A DNA stretch of 14,861 nt, from positions 1 through 14,861 of the forward strand of contig JBDLTZ010000348.1 in NCBI GenBank assembly GCA_039805565.1, read 5' to 3'. Both the position numbers and the translations under genes were made by a program. The notes beneath the pieces were generated by a model. The model did not search any database. It had not been told where the DNA came from and saw only the letters and a program-made list of their open reading frames with translations. Positions 6,926 through 13,174 of the stretch are shown here, in pieces; the first letter of the stretch is position 1, and each line of letters begins with the position of its first letter. Source of the stretch: CALJIC01 sp039805565 (GTDB taxonomy: Bacteria > Chloroflexota > Chloroflexia > Chloroflexales > Roseiflexaceae).

Positions 6926-7417
6926 ATGGCGAGCAGCTCTATCCGCCTCACGCAGCAAGTGAGCGCGCCACCCGCGGCCGTCTATAGCGCGCTGCTCGAT
7001 CCACAGGCGGTCGCGGCCTGGATGGTGCCAGACGGTATGACCAGCCACGTGCACGAGTTCGACGCGCGCGAAGGCAGTTCGTTTCGCATCTCGTTGACAT
7101 ATACCGCGCTAACCGGGACCGGCAAGACCTGCGACCACACTGACACCTACCACGGCCGCTTCGTCAAGCTCGCGCTGAATGAGCAGGTGATTCAGGCCAT
7201 GGAGTTCGAGACTGCCGATACATCCATGCAGGGCGAGATGACCACCACCTTCACGCTGACGAAAGCGGAGGGCGGTACGGAAGTCCTCGCCGTTCACGAT
7301 CATGTGCCGCCTGGCATCGCCCCAGCAGACAATGAGCTTGGCTGGCGGAAGTCGCTTGCGAAGCTCGCGAAGCTGGTCGAAGCGGCGCAGCAGCCCGAGC
7401 CTCCTTCGTCTTCATAA
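6926..7417 (+). CDS. SRPBCC / AHSA1-like domain protein
   Basis: A 163-residue protein of the START/Bet v1-like (SRPBCC) superfamily, AHSA1-like branch. It opens with IRLTQQVSAPPAAVYSALLD followed by PQAVAAWMVPDGM, the usual first strand and helix; FDAREGSSFRISLTY, YHGRFVKLALNEQVIQAMEF and GEMTTTFTLTKAEGGTEVLA follow as strands; the C-terminal helix is 'ELGWRKSLAKLAKLVEA'. Such proteins bind hydrophobic ligands in a cavity; the ligand is not predictable here. AAGGAG at 6911-6916 is nine bases before the ATG. An extended -10-like TGTTGGTATCAC lies just upstream. No neighbour suggests a shared pathway. Confidence 0.85.
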   Translation: MASSSIRLTQQVSAPPAAVYSALLDPQAVAAWMVPDGMTSHVHEFDAREGSSFRISLTYTALTGTGKTCDHTDTYHGRFVKLALNEQVIQAMEFETADTSMQGEMTTTFTLTKAEGGTEVLAVHDHVPPGIAPADNELGWRKSLAKLAKLVEAAQQPEPPSSS

Positions 7418-7585
7418 CGGCGGCACTTCAGATACGCAACCGCTGGCCAGCTGACGTGCTGCGCTCTGTCCAGCAGATGAAGAGAGCAGCATGCTGGAGA
7501 GCCCCTCTCCGGCCTGAGATACCCGGAAAAACGTCTTACGACCGAGAATGCGCGTTTCCATCGACTAGCCTGGCCTTTGCTCGCT
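7418..7585. other. Short intergenic gap with a weak stem-loop
   Basis: The gap lies between the SRPBCC stop and the convergent end of the CAP-domain pseudogene. Near 7493-7508 GGAGAG-CCC-CTCTCC forms a 6-bp stem with a three-base loop, but no T-run follows, so it is only a possible terminator. Nothing else stands out. Confidence 0.35.
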
Positions 7586-8218
7586 CTATCTGCCGACGCC
7601 GAGATCGATCACCGCAGTCTGATGATAGCTCCCGTCAGGGTTGTCGGCATACCCAACGCCAATCTCGGTCGATGTCCGATCCAGGACGATGTCACGATGC
7701 AAGGGGCTGCTCATCCACCCTCCAACAATCTCCTGTGGTGTCGGGCGGTTAAAGTTTGATGCCTCGATCCACGGCGTTCCCGGATACCCCTCCTCGCGCA
7801 TGCGTCGTTCCGGCGTTGACCCGTCTGAGCCGATGTGTCACCGGAGCGCGTGCGCCGCCATGTCTTCTGCGTGACGGCGTGCGGCTTGGGTGAGGGCTGC
7901 GTGCTCGAGAAGTGGAGGAAGACCGACTGCGGCGCGCTCGGCGTTGATGAGCCGCAGGATCTCCAGCTCGTAGCTACGATCATCTGCGGGGTACTTCTCG
8001 GAAACGGCGCCAGCCACGACCGGGAGGTAGACCGCGGCGGTGAAGCTGATCTCGGCGGGTGCGCCAGCGGTGCCGTCTGGCGTCACGAGCACTTGCGTCG
8101 GCTGTGGCTCCGGCGGGGCTGGCGGCGCTTCCGCGCGAGCGAGCTGCGGGGATGTGAGGAGCGCCAGGATCAGCACGAACTCGCGGAGGCAGAGAGCGGG
8201 TCGCGATGCGGGAATCAC
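7586..8218 (-). pseudogene. Secreted CAP/SCP-domain (YkwD-like) protein with in-frame TGA
   Basis: Read leftward from a GTG at 8218, the frame gives a signal peptide (REFVLILALLTSPQLARA, cut likely after ARA), a Pro-rich linker, then a CAP domain: ILRLINAERAAVGLPPLLEH, AALTQAARRHAEDMAAHALR, a TGA at 7838-7840, and in the same frame HIGSDGSTPERRM, EEGYPGTPWIEASNF, IVGGWMSSPLHRDIVLDRT, EIGVGYADNPDGSYHQTAV and the stop at 7586. No base is gained or lost across the TGA. Bacterial relatives have a residue such as Ser before the His of this block, so a single change (for example CGA or TCA to TGA) explains the stop. The TGA falls just before the conserved CAP His, so the truncated product would lack the active half. 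Readthrough cannot be excluded. The frame is open upstream to 8404, but without a ribosome site. Confidence 0.75.
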
Positions 8219-8474
8219 TGGGGTAGCCCTTGTGTGCAGCGGCCGGAGTGACCGGCGGACGAGCAGGAGCGATACGTTGGGACGAAGCGCTCGTCTGGCG
8301 TCAGTATAGTCGTCTCCCGCGACAGCGGTGGTCACAGTGTGCGAGTTATCCTCATGAATTCTTGCACCCACATGTGCGGCCATACCCCTGACCACGCGAT
8401 GCACGGCTGCACGCTCCTGGGGCAGTTGTGCGGTAGCATGCCGCCATCAACTCGCCGCACATCCTGGAGGAGCC
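8219..8474. other. Divergent intergenic region between two decayed genes
   Basis: Between the CAP-domain pseudogene (leftward) and the deacetylase fragment (rightward). It ends with GGAGGAG at 8466-8472, the ribosome site of the deacetylase. The leftward frame remains open here but reads as Arg-rich, non-secretory sequence. I see no recognisable promoter or RNA. Confidence 0.4.
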
Positions 8475-8816
8475 ATACGCACCCTACCGCCGCCGGCCGC
8501 CACATCCATCCTAGCGATCGCTGCGCACCCGGACGACATCGAGAGTTGGTGCGGCGGGACACTCGCCAGTGCTATCGACAGCGGCGCCACCGTACGGCTC
8601 CTCCTGGTCACCTCAGGCGAGCACGGAACCAGTGATCCAACTGCAGACTCGTCAGCCGTCGGCGCCCAGCGGGAGGCAGAAGCGCGTGCCGCGGCAGCGA
8701 CGCTTGGCATTGCCGAGGTCGTGTTCCTGCGCCAGCCCGACGGCGAGGTCGAGAACACCCGCGCGCTGCGAGGTGAGCTCGTCACGTGGATCCGGCGCTA
8801 TCCTACAGCCCGCTGA
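8475..8816 (+). pseudogene. PIG-L/LmbE-type deacetylase, truncated N-terminal fragment with ATA at the start
   Basis: The frame reads RTLPPAATSILAIAAHPDDI, then ESWCGGTLASAIDSGATVRL, LLVTSGEHGTSD, AQREAEARAAAATLGIAEVV and FLRQPDGEVENTRALRGELV, ending WIRRYPTAR with TGA at 8814. AHPDD is the zinc-binding motif of PIG-L/LmbE N-acetylglucosaminyl deacetylases, and the CGGTLA, TSGEHG, REAE and FL..PDGE blocks follow in order. Family members are usually 220-260 residues; this one ends at ~113 and lacks the C-terminal zinc ligand region. The codon correctly placed after GGAGGAG is ATA instead of ATG, and no other in-frame start precedes AHPDD. Both lesions point to a dead gene. Similarity ends at about 8801, where the E1-JAB frame begins. 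Confidence 0.8.
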
Positions 8817-10311
8817 CGCTGACCTGCTCGGCCACCTCCGAAGTCAGCTGCGCTCCTGGCGCGACGCGCCCAATTTTCGAGAGCTTCGGCATCACCATCT
8901 CGCCATTGTCGTCGTGCTGCCAAAGACACGCGCGGCGGACGCGCTGCCGGAAGCGGAGGACTGCTATGCCTTTATGAGCACCACGTCTATCAGGGAGATT
9001 GGCGAACGCGTGGGCATCTGGCAGATGCAGGGCGATCAGGAGGGCTTCTTGCTGCGGCTGGACGATGGTCGGCGCGGTGATCACGTCGATCTCGTCTTGC
9101 TCAACCCCATGCTCGCGTTCTCGGCCGAGCGGGCCGCACGACTGAACGGTCGGGCCAACGCTGCTCCGCGGCCGATCGCAGCCGTCAGGGTTGGCGCACT
9201 TGGATCGCAGGTAGTGATGCTAGCCAGGATGGGGTACGCGCCCTGGGCCCTGATCGATCCCGACATCCTGCTCCCGCACAACCTCGCCCGGCACGCGCTC
9301 ACCGGCTTTGCCGTCGGCCACGCGAAGTCCGATTCACTGGCATACCTGATCACCGACATGCTTGGCGATCAGCAGGCAGCACAGTCGCTCCCCGTCGATG
9401 TGCTGCACCCCGGAGCGCGGGATGAGGAACTCATAGCCGCCTTGTCGAACGCCAGCACGATCCTTGACATGTCCGCCTCAGTCGCGGTCGCGCGCTGCCT
9501 TGCCGAGCGGCAAGACAGCAAAGCGCGACGGATCTCGATCTTTCTCAACCCGTCGGCGACTGACCTGGTGATGCTGGCGGAAGACACAGAGCGACGCCTG
9601 ACGCTCGACCTGCTGGAGCTGCAGTACTACCGGCTTGTGCGCCATGACGATCGGCTCGAGCATCACTTACATGTCGATGGGCAGCCGCGACGCGTCGGGC
9701 ACTCGTGCCGCGATATCAGCGTGACGCTGCCTGAGGATCTCGTCGCGCTGCACGCAGCCAACGGCAGCCGCACACTGCGCCGTATCTTGGAGAGTCCGGC
9801 GGCGAGAATCACTATCTGGCAGACGGACCCGGTGACTGGAGCTGTCACGGTGATAGACGCCGAGCCTCAGGAGGTGGTCCTGCAGCAGCTTGGCGGCTGG
9901 ATCCTCTGCATCGATCGGTCGCTGGAGACACAGCTCGAGGAGCTACGAGGGGCACGATTGCCGAACGAGACCGGTGGGGTCCTGCTCGGCACGATCGATT
10001 GCGAGCGCAAGCGCATCATCGTGGTCGATCTGATCCCGTCGCCGCCTGACAGCGTGGAGTGGCCGACGGTCTACATCCGAGGTTGCCGCGACCTCCGACA
10101 GCTCGTTGGGCAGTGCGAAGCGCGAACCGCAGGGTGGCTCACGTATGTGGGGGAATGGCACAGCCATCCTGCCGGTGTTCCTGCACGGCCGAGCGCCGCG
10201 GATCGGCAGGTGCTGACGTGGCTCAGAGACGAGCGTTCCATCGATGGCTTCCCAGCCATCATGGCGATCGTCGGCGACCAGGGATGCGCGTGGTACCTCG
10301 ATGAAGCGTGA
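8803..10311 (+). CDS. ThiF/E1-like adenylyltransferase fused to JAB/JAMM metalloprotease, 5'-truncated
   Basis: About 502 codons without an obvious start (an internal ATG at 8974 has GGAGGA 13 bases upstream). After ~125 residues of uncertain fold comes an E1-like adenylation domain: VGALGSQVVMLARMG, then ALIDPDILLPHNLARHALTG (Asp for ATP/Mg, Asn, Arg) and GHAKSDSLA. A Cys in GHSCRDIS (codon 9706) is the candidate thioester cysteine. The C-terminal ~120 residues are a JAMM protease: catalytic Glu in NETGGVLLG (9967), the zinc pair in EWHSHPAG (His 9159+1000 and 10165, i.e. codons 10159 and 10165), and Asp in RPSAAD (codon 10201). Known bacterial relatives of ubiquitin-conjugation modules combine E2, E1 and JAB; here the E2 part is absent and the frame enters from the deacetylase fragment. 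The loop normally GxGxxG has Arg (AGG, 9187) for the first Gly. So probably a 5'-deleted, possibly inactive gene; the JAB half looks intact. Confidence 0.82.
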   Translation, partial: LQPADADLLGHLRSQLRSWRDAPNFRELRHHHLAIVVVLPKTRAADALPEAEDCYAFMSTTSIREIGERVGIWQMQGDQEGFLLRLDDGRRGDHVDLVLLNPMLAFSAERAARLNGRANAAPRPIAAVRVGALGSQVVMLARMGYAPWALIDPDILLPHNLARHALTGFAVGHAKSDSLAYLITDMLGDQQAAQSLPVDVLHPGARDEELIAALSNASTILDMSASVAVARCLAERQDSKARRISIFLNPSATDLVMLAEDTERRLTLDLLELQYYRLVRHDDRLEHHLHVDGQPRRVGHSCRDISVTLPEDLVALHAANGSRTLRRILESPAARITIWQTDPVTGAVTVIDAEPQEVVLQQLGGWILCIDRSLETQLEELRGARLPNETGGVLLGTIDCERKRIIVVDLIPSPPDSVEWPTVYIRGCRDLRQLVGQCEARTAGWLTYVGEWHSHPAGVPARPSAADRQVLTWLRDERSIDGFPAIMAIVGDQGCAWYLDEA

Positions 10312-10356
10312 GCCACGTAGGCGCCAACTACTTCTGACGTCCCTTTGGTAACACAC

Positions 10357-10436
10357 GCATAGCCGCAGCGCAGCGGCTGTCCGTGCTCGCGTTCTGCCCA
10401 CCACGCGTCCTTAGCTGCGAATGAGCGCGGCTATGC
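10357..10436. repeat. 10-bp inverted repeat between convergent genes, with inner 6-bp hairpin
   Basis: GCATAGCCGC (10357-10366) is matched by GCGGCTATGC (10427-10436), which overlaps the stop of the XRE gene. Inside the left part AGCCGC-AGCGCA-GCGGCT (10361-10378) is an alternative hairpin. The location, between the converging ends of the E1-JAB and XRE genes, fits a two-way terminator, but there is no T-run. Confidence 0.5.
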
Positions 10437-10763
10437 TATGGGCGGTGGTTCAGGGTCATCCTCGGCGCGCGCGGTCAGGAAGAACTGTACATCCGCGAGC
10501 GCGCCTGGATCTGCTGCGAGCTCCTCAACCACCCGCGCGAGTCTGGCGTCGTCAAGAAGAAACAGCGCCGGAGGTAGGCTGAGTACCTTGGCTACCGCGA
10601 CGAGCTTCTCGACCGTTGCGCCGCGCCGCCCGAGCTCCAGGTTGATCAGCGACTGGCGCGGCCAGCCAAGCCGCTCCGCAAGCTCACGCTGCGTCAGCCC
10701 GCGCGCCTGGCGGTATGCGGCGATGCGGCGACCGGCGGCATGGCTCTGATCGTGGTTGCTCAT
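10431..10763 (-). CDS. Small XRE-family (HTH_3) regulator
   Basis: A 110-residue DNA-binding protein. Residues ~9-65 form a Cro/C1-type helix-turn-helix: GRRIAAYRQARGLTQRELAE, RLGWPRQSLINLELGRRGAT, VEKLVAVAKVLSLPPALFLL. The C-terminal ~40 residues are acidic and end in PEPPPIA; there is no peptidase domain, so no RecA-type self-cleavage is expected. It starts 9 bases after the stop of the antirepressor-like gene and has no clear ribosome site, so it is probably translated from that transcript. A sensible role is control of the element's own genes, perhaps through the 19-bp repeats upstream of the antirepressor gene, or as an antitoxin-like partner; neither is shown. Confidence 0.85.
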   Translation of the reverse strand: MSNHDQSHAAGRRIAAYRQARGLTQRELAERLGWPRQSLINLELGRRGATVEKLVAVAKVLSLPPALFLLDDARLARVVEELAADPGALADVQFFLTARAEDDPEPPPIA

Positions 10764-10772
10764 CGAACCATT

Positions 10773-11603
10773 CTACAAATCGAGCTCACCCTGCTCGGGA
10801 AGTTGGAGTTCGGCCCCAGTTAGTTGTTGGTACTGCCGCTGGATGTACGCAACGCAGTCGTCGAAGGCGCGCGCCTGGATATCCTCGTAGCGCGCGACGC
10901 GGTAGCGCGTCCGAACGGCTGACCAGCAGCTGCGGAAGGCGGTGCTTGTGGCTCCTCCCTCGCGTGTCGCGCGCTCCTGCGCCCACGCCTGCACGAGCTG
11001 GTAGATTGTGCCACGCTGGCGCGGCGAGAGCAGGCCGTCCGCCTGCACATTCTCCAACGCGCGCACCCGTTGGTCAAGTTCCCGCCAGGCCTGTCGCGCC
11101 CGGTCCTGGCTCTCCTCAATCGCCCGCTGTCGCTCAGCCAAACGCTGCATTCTCTCATCAATTGCCCGCAGGTCGCCAATGTCCTCGATCTGCCGGCTGG
11201 CCCCCTCGCGGAGGCCGGCCTCACGTACGACTGCGGCGTACATCTCTCGCACGACAAACAAGGTGAAGTAGCGGAGCCGTTCCTGCACGGTGGGCGACGC
11301 GTGCGCGCGGTTCACTGTCGCGATCCAGGCTGGCACGAACTCAAGGATCAGGAAGCCCATGGTCTGACGCCCGCCGGCTGTCAGGACGCGGAAGCGATGC
11401 AGACCGCTGCTGAGTTCGGGGTGGGCGCGCAGGCGCCGGAGCTGTCCATTGAGCTGCAGTCCGATCGCCCCGCACACATCACGGATCGCGAGGTAAATCG
11501 AGCCGTCATTGCCCCGAGCGGCAAGGCAGGGGATCTCGAAGAAGGTCACCGCGCGCGTTTCGATCGGTACGTCAGGCTCTGGTTGCATAGCACCATCATG
11601 CAT
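10773..11603 (-). CDS. Phage P22-type antirepressor-like protein
   Basis: About 276 residues. The N-terminal ~100 match the P22_AR_N pattern: FFEIPCLAARGNDGSIYLAI, RDVCGAIGLQLNGQLRRLRA, HPELSSGLHRFRV and, with a gap, 'LEFVPAWIATVNRAHASPTV' plus 'QERLRYFTLFVVREMYAAV'. A charged coiled coil (~135-190) links to a C-terminal domain with TIYQLVQAWAQE and 'RYRVARYEDIQARAFDDCVAYI', like the C-terminal part of P22 antirepressors. Such proteins inactivate phage repressors or act as element regulators. Start choice is uncertain: ATG 11603 has GGA seven bases upstream; ATG 11615 and TTG 11636 are alternatives and lie in the first operator-like repeat. It precedes the XRE gene by 9 bases, so both are probably one transcript. 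Confidence 0.82.
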   Translation of the reverse strand: MHDGAMQPEPDVPIETRAVTFFEIPCLAARGNDGSIYLAIRDVCGAIGLQLNGQLRRLRAHPELSSGLHRFRVLTAGGRQTMGFLILEFVPAWIATVNRAHASPTVQERLRYFTLFVVREMYAAVVREAGLREGASRQIEDIGDLRAIDERMQRLAERQRAIEESQDRARQAWRELDQRVRALENVQADGLLSPRQRGTIYQLVQAWAQERATREGGATSTAFRSCWSAVRTRYRVARYEDIQARAFDDCVAYIQRQYQQLTGAELQLPEQGELDL

Positions 11604-11614
11604 GGAGACTTCCA

Positions 11615-11633
11615 TGTTGTTCACATTGGACAA
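11615..11633. promoter_or_regulatory. Operator-like 19-bp repeat, copy 1
   Basis: TGTTGTTCACATTGGACAA, identical to the copy at 11688-11706. The inner 17 bases follow TTGTnCAnnnTGnACAA, an imperfect dyad typical of sites bound by dimeric Cro/C1-type regulators. This copy covers the predicted transcription start and leader of the antirepressor-like gene (leftward -35 TTGACG at 11662-11667, 17-base spacer, weak -10 TGTGCT at 11639-11644). Confidence 0.7.
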
Positions 11634-11638
11634 CAAAG

Positions 11639-11667
11639 AGCACAGCCCATGTGAGCGGCAGCGTCAA
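11639..11667 (-). promoter_or_regulatory. Possible promoter of the antirepressor-XRE pair
   Basis: On the minus strand TTGACG (11662-11667) is followed after 17 bases by TGTGCT (11639-11644). The -35 is good, the -10 poor. It lies between the two identical 19-bp repeats, which is the main reason to believe it. Confidence 0.4.
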
Positions 11668-11687
11668 ACCAGACGCCTGCTGTGTAC

Positions 11688-11706
11688 TGTTGTTCACATT
11701 GGACAA
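11688..11706. promoter_or_regulatory. Operator-like 19-bp repeat, copy 2
   Basis: Second exact copy of TGTTGTTCACATTGGACAA, 73 bases from copy 1, which places both on nearly the same face of the helix (seven turns). It ends directly before GAGGAG and a five-codon frame (ATG 11722, MNTLG, stop 11739). Two sites seven turns apart on either side of a promoter suggest looping repression; the binder is most likely one of the two XRE proteins nearby. Confidence 0.7.
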
Positions 11707-11992
11707 GAGGAGATCGCGTATATGAACACCCTCGGGTAGTGGTCAACTCCTGCGGTCGCGCTTGACTCGTTGCCCAATCGCGTGCGGCTCCCCGCCACTG
11801 TCGAGCATCCCACAAGGTGGTTGCGCCTGACACGCAGAAAGATGGTAGAGGAAGCTGCAAATGATTCGGTGCGCTTGAGGACGGACGTGGCTATGATGGC
11901 AGCGGAGATCTCAAACATGCGCGGTTGGAGGCAACGTCACGCTGGTGGCGAGCCTCCGTGTAGAAGCCCGCATTGAGGAAGTACGTGACACC
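11707..11992. other. Gap before the rightward XRE gene
   Basis: No convincing gene. It contains GAGGAG followed by a five-codon frame (MNTLG, 11722-11739), which could be a leader peptide or the stub of a lost gene, and an open frame at 11770-11976 without a ribosome site or recognisable pattern. A TATGAT at 11892-11897 could be a -10 for the XRE gene but lacks a fitting -35. Confidence 0.4.
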
Positions 11993-12733
11993 ATGTCTAC
12001 GCTCGCCGTCGCAACGTACATTCGAGTTCTCCGCAAGGCTCGCGGCCTCTCGCAGGATCAGGTCGCCCAGGAGAGCGGCTTATCAGAACGCACCATCACT
12101 GAGTTTGAGGGCGGTCGGAAGACGATGCACTTTCGTAATATCGTCGCGCTGCTCGACGCTGTGCGCGGGCTCCCGCACCACCTGCATGAGCTGGCGCTCG
12201 ACCCGCACGCGAGCGCTCAGGATGCGGAAAACCTCGCGCGGGCGCTGCTCGATGACGAGGTCGGCGCAGAACCGCCCAATGTCACCGCTCGCGTCCCTGC
12301 CCACGATACCCCGATGCGCGCGCTTAACACCTACGCGCGGGTGCTGCGAGACCAAAGTGGCGTGACGGCCTTTGTCCTGAGTGGCGCTATTGCCGAAATG
12401 TACTACACGCTCAGCGAGTGGGGGGGAGAACACCTCGTACAGGTGAGCCCACGCGCGCAAGCCCGCATTGCAATGTACATCGCCGCGCTCTGCGACGACT
12501 GCGTCGAGCTGGTCGCGGCACCCGCCACACCACCTGACCTCGGTGAGCGGCTCGCAAGTCGCCGCTCCCGCTTTCTACGAGCTGCACGCCGCGGGCGGCG
12601 AAGGGCGCTCGGCGCGCAAGGGATATCGGCCCTACGCGCCTCGGTGCTCGAGCAACGGCTCCAGGTCATTGAGTCGCAGCTGTTCGACAGCGATCTCGAC
12701 AACTCCAACAGCGTCCCTCAGGCGGGCGCGTAG
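11993..12733 (+). CDS. XRE-family transcriptional regulator, 246 residues
   Basis: Residues ~6-60 are a Cro/C1 helix-turn-helix: ATYIRVLRKARGLSQDQVAQ, ESGLSERTITEFEGGRKTMH, FRNIVALLDAVRGLP. The remaining ~185 residues are helical, with 'TYARVLRDQSGVTAFVLSGA' in the middle and an Arg-rich stretch (SRRSRFLRAARRGRRRA, ~195-215) near the end; I recognise no effector or peptidase domain. ATG 11993 is preceded by GAGGAAG about 11 bases upstream; a GTG at 11945 would extend it by 16 residues. It reads rightward toward the small unknown gene and the serine recombinase, and divergently from the antirepressor-XRE pair. That is the layout of a lysogeny-type switch, in which this would be the repressor or maintenance regulator. 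Confidence 0.8.
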   Translation: MSTLAVATYIRVLRKARGLSQDQVAQESGLSERTITEFEGGRKTMHFRNIVALLDAVRGLPHHLHELALDPHASAQDAENLARALLDDEVGAEPPNVTARVPAHDTPMRALNTYARVLRDQSGVTAFVLSGAIAEMYYTLSEWGGEHLVQVSPRAQARIAMYIAALCDDCVELVAAPATPPDLGERLASRRSRFLRAARRGRRRALGAQGISALRASVLEQRLQVIESQLFDSDLDNSNSVPQAGA

Positions 12734-12772
12734 GCCAGTGTCGCTGTCCCTGCCGAGGCGGATGGGAACACC

Positions 12773-13174
12773 GTGAACCAGCGCAACACAAACCGGGCTC
12801 TCGGAAAAATGCTCATGCCCCTGCGCGGCCGTCGCAAACGTGCTCGACCTCGTTACCGACACATCTCCACATCGCGCCGTATCGCACGTGTGATCGTGCT
12901 GGAGGAGCTGATGGCGGAGAGCGGCGCGCAACAGGTCGACGCGACGGTGGTCGATCACCACCCCTCATCGAGCTACCCGGACGGACTGAGCGCCCTGACG
13001 GATGCGCTCGTGCTACAGATGTTCGACTCACAGCTCGGCGAGGCGCTGCGGATCGCGTATACTACGATCCAGCAGCACCAGGAGCGCCAGTCGCGCCGCG
13101 CGCAGCTCAGCGCCGCAGCCGATGGCCTCCGCGCTCACCTCGCTCGCCTGGACGAATCGGCTGAACACCTATGA
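12773..13174 (+). CDS. Small unknown protein upstream of the serine recombinase
   Basis: A frame of 133 residues that I do not recognise. The N-terminal 40 are very basic (ALGKMLMPLRGRRKRARPRY, then RHISTSRRIAR), as in nucleic-acid-binding tails; the rest is acidic to neutral helix (GLSALTDALVLQMFDSQLGE, ALRIAYTTIQQHQERQSRRA), possibly a coiled coil. The GTG at 12773 has no good ribosome site; ATG 12809 or 12815 may be the true start. Its stop overlaps the serine recombinase start as ATGA, which implies coupled translation and supports that it is a real gene. A recombination accessory or directionality role is conceivable from position only. Confidence 0.6.
   Translation: MNQRNTNRALGKMLMPLRGRRKRARPRYRHISTSRRIARVIVLEELMAESGAQQVDATVVDHHPSSSYPDGLSALTDALVLQMFDSQLGEALRIAYTTIQQHQERQSRRAQLSAAADGLRAHLARLDESAEHL

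Noticed and set aside
6911..6928. AAGGAG...CATATG resembling an expression-vector ribosome site with NdeI site
   Set aside because: The match to the vector sequence is partial and no other vector sequence flanks it; a natural Shine-Dalgarno site explains it.
8569..8802. N-terminal part of the frame leading into E1-JAB
   Set aside because: These ~78 codons are the deacetylase fragment read out of frame; no E2-like pattern is present.
8790..8816. Programmed +1 frameshift making a deacetylase-E1-JAB fusion
   Set aside because: The two frames could be joined, but no slippery site is apparent, and the missing deacetylase C-terminus and ATA start favour a decayed junction.
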